Assembly: GCA_035763125.1 (NCBI GenBank)
Contig: DASUBU010000211.1
Location: forward strand, 4,427 to 68,426
DNA from: SMAG-U1939 sp035763125
GTDB lineage: Bacteria; Chloroflexota; Ktedonobacteria; Ktedonobacterales; JADMIN01
DNA: 64,000 nt
Reading direction: 5' to 3'
The position numbers were made by a program, and so were the translations under genes. Shown in pieces: positions 59,984-64,000 of the stretch. Position 1 is the stretch's first letter. Every line of letters starts with the position of its first letter. The notes under the pieces are model-generated. The model did not search any database. It saw only the letters and a list, made by a program, of their open reading frames with translations, and was not told the DNA's origin.

Positions 59984-60324
59984 CGCCAGCCTCCGTCATC
60001 GGCGCCTCTCTGATACGTCCTCAGGCGTGTCCCGAGCGGCCTGCCGTGAGTATACGCCAGGGTGTCCCAGTGCGCAGTGAGCCTGACTGTACTCAGGATA
60101 GCCGCACGGCGTCCGGCAAGCGTTACGGGTGCCGTTACGGCGCGGTGAAGATCTGCCGCGTGCCCCGCTCGCACGCGTGTCGTACACTCTACATCGGCGG
60201 ATCGGCGCGGCTCTCGCCGCTCTCTTCCGCCGCGCGGCGGCGATCTCCCCCTGTCCCACGCGCGATCTCTGGTACGATGCCGTCCCCCGCCGCGCCCCAG
60301 CCGCACGCAAAGGAGCGAGCGCCC
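59984..60324. other. 341-bp divergent intergenic region
   Basis: Upstream region shared by the membrane sensor and the hydroxyacid dehydrogenase. A long frame continues through it on the plus strand, but family similarity of the dehydrogenase starts only at 60325. No other element was recognised. Confidence 0.4.
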
Positions 60325-61332
60325 ATGGGTAAGCCCAAGGTCTTCGTCAGCCGCATCATCCCCGACCAGGGCCTCTCCCTGATCACCGATCTGTGCGACG
60401 CCACCGTCTGGCAGGATGAGCTGCCGCCCCCGCGCGAGGTGCTGCTGCGCGAGACGCACGATTGCGACGGCCTGGTGAGCCTGCTGACCGATACGATTGA
60501 TCCCGCCTTTATGGATGCCTGCCCGAAGCTGCGGGTGGTGAGCAATATGGCCGTCGGCTTCGACAACATTGATGTGCCGGCCGCCAGCGAGCGCGGGGTC
60601 CTGGCTGGCAACACGCCCGGCGTGCTCACCGAGACCACCGCCGACTTCGCCTTCGCCCTCTTGATGGCCGCCGCCCGCCGCATCCCCGAAGGCATTGACT
60701 ACGTGCGCCACGGCCACTGGAAGACCTGGGGGCCGATGCTGCTGATGGGCGCCGACGTTCACCACGCCACGCTCGGCCTGGTTGGGCTGGGCCGCATCGG
60801 CGCCGAGATGGCCAAGCGCGCCCGCGGCTTCGACATGCGCGTGCTCTACTATGACGTGTTCCGCCGCGAAGACCTGGAGCAGAGCCTCGATCTGGAATAC
60901 CGCTCGCTCGACGAGGTACTCGCCGCCAGCGATTTCGTCAGCGTTCACACGCCGCTCACCCCCGAGACGCATCATCTGATGAACGGCGAGCGGCTGCGCA
61001 AGATGAAGTCCGGCGCGATCCTGATCAATACCTCGCGCGGCCCAGTGGTGGAGACCGACGCGCTGGTGGAGGCGCTCAAGAGCGGCCACCTGGCCGGCGC
61101 CGCGCTGGACGTGACCGAGCCGGAGCCGCTGCCCGCCGACCATCCGCTGGTTGGCATGCCCAATTGCATCGTCGTGCCCCACATTGCCAGCGCCAGCGCC
61201 GCCACGCGCGGCAAGATGGCCGAGATCGCGGCACGCAATCTGCTCGCCGGGTTGAACGGCCAGCCGCTGCCCAACGGACTCAACAATGATGCCCTCGGCC
61301 ACGGCCGCAACGCCCTGCCACGCGATTGGTAG
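60325..61332 (+). CDS. D-2-hydroxyacid dehydrogenase (glyoxylate/hydroxypyruvate reductase-like)
   Basis: A 335-residue NAD(P)H-dependent reductase. The Rossmann motif GLVGLGRIGAEMAKRARGF, the catalytic Arg in LINTSRGPVVETDAL, the Glu in ALDVTEPEPLP and the His in VPHIASASAATR are intact. The N-terminal substrate domain (VFVSRIIPDQGL, GLVSLLTDTID) fits the GyaR/GRHPR group, which interconverts glyoxylate/glycolate or hydroxypyruvate/glycerate. AAAGGAG precedes the ATG. The aminotransferase 100 nt downstream could supply or use the keto acid. Confidence 0.95.
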   Translation: MGKPKVFVSRIIPDQGLSLITDLCDATVWQDELPPPREVLLRETHDCDGLVSLLTDTIDPAFMDACPKLRVVSNMAVGFDNIDVPAASERGVLAGNTPGVLTETTADFAFALLMAAARRIPEGIDYVRHGHWKTWGPMLLMGADVHHATLGLVGLGRIGAEMAKRARGFDMRVLYYDVFRREDLEQSLDLEYRSLDEVLAASDFVSVHTPLTPETHHLMNGERLRKMKSGAILINTSRGPVVETDALVEALKSGHLAGAALDVTEPEPLPADHPLVGMPNCIVVPHIASASAATRGKMAEIAARNLLAGLNGQPLPNGLNNDALGHGRNALPRDW

Positions 61333-61365
61333 GCAGCGCGCCACGCCCGCGAACAGCAGAGGCAC

Positions 61366-61391
61366 GTAGGGGCGGCGTGTGGCGCACGCCC
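61366..61391 (+). repeat. GTAGGGGCG hairpin repeat, copy 5
   Basis: CGTAGGGGCGGCGTG-N5-CACGCC lies between the dehydrogenase and aminotransferase genes. The stem GGCGTG/CACGCC is a further variant of the family seen near 17.1 and 43.4 kb. Its place inside a possible operon argues against full termination. Confidence 0.55.
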
Positions 61392-61431
61392 TGGCCGGGG
61401 GTGAGGACCCCAAGAAATTCGGGAGAGCTGT

Positions 61432-62844
61432 ATGAGATTCGCCAAACGCATGAGCCGCCTGGGCACCGAGACCGCCTTTGAGGTGCTTGTCCGCGCCAAA
61501 GCCCTTGAAGCGCAGGGCCGCGAGATCGTTCATCTGGAGATCGGCGAGCCGGACTTCGATACGCCCGCCAACATCGTGGACGCCGCAGCCGGTGCGCTGC
61601 GCGGTGGCGCGACGCACTACGTGCCGGCCGCCGGCATGCCGGAGCTGCGCGCTGCCATTGCCAGCGACGCCAACATGCGCCGCGGCCTGGACTTCAGCCC
61701 CGACAGCGTCGTCGTCACGCCGGGCGGCAAGCCTGTCATGTTTTTCGCCGTTCTCGCGCTGGTGGATTCCGGTGACCAGGTGATCTACCCCAATCCTGGC
61801 TTCCCGATCTACGAGTCCATGATCCGCTTCGTCAGCGCCAGGCCGGTCGCCATCCCGCTGCGCGAAGATCGCGACTTCGCGCTCGACGTGGATCGCCTCT
61901 GCGCCAGCGTCGGCTCCAAGACGCGCCTGCTGATCCTCAACTCGCCGCATAACCCCACTGGCGGCGTGCTCACCCGTGCCGAGCTGGAGCGTATCGCCGA
62001 CGCCGTGCGCCCCTACCCTGACCTGATCGTGCTCTCCGACGAGATCTACAGCCGCATGATCTACGATGGCGAGCACACCAGCATCGCCTCGCTGCCGGGC
62101 ATGCGCGAGCGCACGATCGTGCTGGACGGATTCTCGAAAATCTACGCGATGACCGGCTGGCGTCTGGGCTATGGCCTGTTTCCCGATGAGCTGGCCGCGG
62201 CCGTTACGCGGCTGATGACCAACTCGAATTCGTGCACCGCCGCCTTTACGCAGCTTGCCGGCGTCGAGGCGCTGACCGGCTCGCAAGCCGCCAGCGAGGC
62301 GATGGTGGCCGAGTTCAAGGCGCGGCGCGACGTGATCGTGGCCGGCCTCAACCAGATTCCCGGCATCACCTGCCGCATGCCGCACGGCGCGTTCTACGTT
62401 TTCCCCAACATTACCGGCACGGGGATGTCGTCGCGCGAGGTGGCTGATCTGCTGCTCTATGAGGCGGGCGTGGCGACCCTGGCCGGCACGTCGTTTGGCG
62501 CGTATGGCGAGGGCTATATTCGTCTGTCCTACGCCAACTCGATCGAGAACCTGCACAAGGCGCTGGATCGCATCGGCGCGACGCTCTCGGCGCGCGTCAA
62601 GGGCGCTGCCAAGGCCGTGCCCGCGGCTGCCAAGCCAGCCGCGCGTATTCAGGCGAAGGTGGCGGCCGCTGCCAACGGCGCGTCTCCGGCCGTTCCCCCC
62701 GGCAACGGCAAGTTTCCTGCTCGCACACGAACACCCGGCAAAGCTAACAGTGCCGTGTCTGCCGTGGGGCCGAAGGCCGCGGCGAACGGCAAGGCATCCG
62801 CTGCCCCGAAATCCGCGCGCAAGCCCGCCGCCACGCGCCCATAA
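61432..62844 (+). CDS. PLP-dependent class I aminotransferase with basic C-terminal tail
   Basis: A 470-residue fold-type I aminotransferase. Pyridoxal-phosphate Lys236 is in DGFSKIYAMTGWRLG; Asn174 and Asp203/Tyr206 are in SPHNPTGG and LSDEIY, and the substrate-binding Arg is in YIRLSYA. The catalytic part (1-387) fits aspartate/aromatic aminotransferases of the AspB type. The remaining 83 residues are an Ala/Lys/Pro/Arg-rich tail with no homology to the fold, similar to histone H1-like tails. GGGAGA precedes the ATG. It is probably co-transcribed with the dehydrogenase. Confidence 0.93.
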   Translation: MRFAKRMSRLGTETAFEVLVRAKALEAQGREIVHLEIGEPDFDTPANIVDAAAGALRGGATHYVPAAGMPELRAAIASDANMRRGLDFSPDSVVVTPGGKPVMFFAVLALVDSGDQVIYPNPGFPIYESMIRFVSARPVAIPLREDRDFALDVDRLCASVGSKTRLLILNSPHNPTGGVLTRAELERIADAVRPYPDLIVLSDEIYSRMIYDGEHTSIASLPGMRERTIVLDGFSKIYAMTGWRLGYGLFPDELAAAVTRLMTNSNSCTAAFTQLAGVEALTGSQAASEAMVAEFKARRDVIVAGLNQIPGITCRMPHGAFYVFPNITGTGMSSREVADLLLYEAGVATLAGTSFGAYGEGYIRLSYANSIENLHKALDRIGATLSARVKGAAKAVPAAAKPAARIQAKVAAAANGASPAVPPGNGKFPARTRTPGKANSAVSAVGPKAAANGKASAAPKSARKPAATRP

Positions 62845-63556
62845 TGAGAAGGCGCTGGCGGGCAAGATGGGTGCATCAGGATACCCGGCCTACCCGTGCC
62901 ACGGAGATCTTCCCGAAGCCGAGATGGTGCTGAGCTGGGTTGAGGTGCTGGCATATCGTCAGGGCGTCAGCCCGCTCCCATCTCGTGCGCCGCTACGTTC
63001 AGCGCCGCGACGGCTCATGCCAATCCAAATCTGCGGACACCCAGCCGCCGTCCTTGCGTCCGTTCATGCGCGACGCCCAGCCGCCGCCATTTGGTCTATT
63101 GCGCACCCTGCCTGCCATCCACCGGAATCGTCTCGCCGCTCCCTCGTGCCGGCTGCCCATGGTATCGCCGTATCCGGCCTGCCGAGCGACGTGCTCTCCC
63201 ACTATGCTATGAGAAAATCGGAGAGTTGCGCCCATTCATAACTGTGCTATACTGTGCCCAATCTGGAGGCAGGTAGTTCTCGGCGCCTTCAAGCGAAATG
63301 AGTGTAGCGCAAGCGCGTCTGGTCATGCGTAGGATGCTGTTTGACCCGGCACTTGCATGGTTCTTGCCCACCCCCGCCCGGCTCCGCGCGCCAATGTTAG
63401 GCTTGCCCGCCGGACCGAAGCAGATCCCCGCGGTGGATCCTGCGCGGGCGGCCAAAGCGAGCAGGGACGACCGAGTCAACCGGCGCGAGTCCGGAACGCA
63501 CACGCGCTCCGGCGTTCAATGGTATTCATCGGAGTTTCGGTGTTAAGGAGTGCCTC
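62845..63556. other. 712-bp region with promoter-like sequence, no supported gene
   Basis: A plausible promoter TTGCGC-N16-TATACT occurs at 63226-63253. An 82-codon frame (63298-63546) ends 10 nt before the zinc-ribbon gene but has no ribosome binding site or recognisable pattern. The rest has no identified content. Confidence 0.4.
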
Positions 63557-64000
63557 ATGTCGGCGCCAGTGCCACACGATCCAGAGTCCCAGCGCCGTTC
63601 CCAACTGCAGGAATGCCCGCTCTGCGGTCGCATGCTGGATGTGGTGGTTGTCAACCCCGCGGGCGAGCTGATCGGCTGTGAAGACTGCGCCAGGAAAGGT
63701 GCGTACGTCGGCGAGGTGCTCTCGGCCGATGAGTGGTTTGCTCCCGCCGCGGTGGCCGAGGCGCTGGGGCAGTACGGCATTACCAGCTTCTCTGTTGGCA
63801 AGCCCGCACCAACCGCCGCACAGCGCCCACGCGCGCACTATTGGGAGGTCGTCGCCGGCCCTCACCATTACTTCCTCAAGCGCTTCTACGACTGGTACCC
63901 TTCCGCTGCTATCCGTCATCTGCACGGTGTGCTCAGCCACCTCGCCGCCCCGCCCGTGCCGCTGCCCGTGCCTCAGCCGGTGCCCGCCAGCACTGGTGAG
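63557..64000 (+). CDS. zinc-ribbon-containing hypothetical protein, partial
   Basis: The first 148 residues are present; the frame is open at the window end. Residues 19-50 contain two Cys pairs, CPLC and CEDC, spaced like a zinc ribbon (ECPLCGRMLDVVVV, IGCEDCARKGAYVGE). The following part (60-128) includes aromatic-rich segments (AHYWEVVAGPHHYFLKRFYDWYP) and a Pro-rich stretch begins near 131. No family is recognised. TAAGGAG lies before ATG 63557. Confidence 0.65.
   Translation, partial: MSAPVPHDPESQRRSQLQECPLCGRMLDVVVVNPAGELIGCEDCARKGAYVGEVLSADEWFAPAAVAEALGQYGITSFSVGKPAPTAAQRPRAHYWEVVAGPHHYFLKRFYDWYPSAAIRHLHGVLSHLAAPPVPLPVPQPVPASTGE

Noticed and set aside
59950..62865. 971-codon ORF antisense to the dehydrogenase and aminotransferase
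   Set aside because: Open only because of third-position GC bias on the coding strand; translation shows no domain and overlaps two certain genes.
63298..63546. 82-codon ORF ending 10 nt before the zinc-ribbon gene
   Set aside because: Position fits an operon, but there is no ribosome binding site at its ATG and the protein has no recognisable pattern.
1..64000. tRNA, rRNA, riboswitch or CRISPR features
   Set aside because: Intergenic regions were read for T-loop-like motifs, repeat-spacer patterns and known leader motifs; none was convincing by eye.

Overview
The window is a 64 kb stretch of high-GC, gene-dense bacterial chromosome. The gene mix points to an aerobic, high-GC Chloroflexota-type bacterium: two F420-type oxidoreductases, Pro/Thr-rich single-pass surface proteins, large GAF/PAS histidine kinases, a multi-TM signalling protein that ends before any transmitter domain, a PIG-V-like mannosyltransferase and an AniA-like NirK. 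There is no rRNA or ribosomal-protein marker to prove this. I saw no tRNA, rRNA, CRISPR array or prophage. Coding is mixed on both strands in short operons, usually with a clear GGAGG-type ribosome binding site.

Layout. 1-4.2 kb: TMEM175-like channel (cut by the window edge), UBP zinc finger, methyltransferase, ParA ATPase with a small partner, rhomboid protease. 4.4-8.1 kb: sugar isomerase-like protein, HicAB toxin-antitoxin behind an MFS transporter, divergent HxlR regulator with an operator-like palindrome. 8.1-13.6 kb: ADP-ribose operon (Nudix, macro domain, DUF1089), mannosyltransferase, and a nitrilase-fold protein whose catalytic Cys reads as Ser. 13.7-17.1 kb: TetR regulator and an ABC-2 exporter operon that also carries an F420-type enzyme and a 25-residue ORF; related palindromes precede both the regulator and the exporter. 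17.1-25.3 kb: hairpin repeats, a large histidine kinase, a small protein with an RNA polymerase alpha-CTD-like domain, and Pro-rich surface proteins. 25.3-32.4 kb: truB, a beta-lactamase-fold hydrolase, YdeI/DUF1905 protein, DHA2 exporter, alpha/beta hydrolase, AraC regulator.

32.6-39.9 kb is the most interesting block. It contains a copper nitrite reductase (AniA-type NirK), a CRP/FNR regulator with a CRP-type recognition helix, two DUF2249 proteins, a MIP18/DUF59 Fe-S assembly factor, a cupin and a heme-copper-oxidase-I/NnrS-like membrane protein. Three near-identical palindromes, G(C/T)GAC-YTTT-GTC(G/A)C, lie in the intergenic regions before five of these genes. I read this as a small nitrite/nitric-oxide regulon controlled by the local CRP-like protein.

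40-51.2 kb: LLM F420-type oxidoreductase divergent from an XRE/MmyB regulator, M20 amidohydrolase, a methylguanine methyltransferase fused to an Ada zinc domain in reversed order, an IS5-family element that has cut off a peptidase E (S51) gene, further IS-end-like repeats, a DinB-like protein, quinone oxidoreductase-like MDR, DrrAB-type exporter and a tandem universal stress protein. 51.8-64 kb: receiver-kinase hybrid, primary-type sigma factor, NarL-type two-component pair with a neighbouring membrane sensor, hydroxyacid dehydrogenase, aminotransferase with a long basic tail, and a zinc-ribbon protein cut by the window end.
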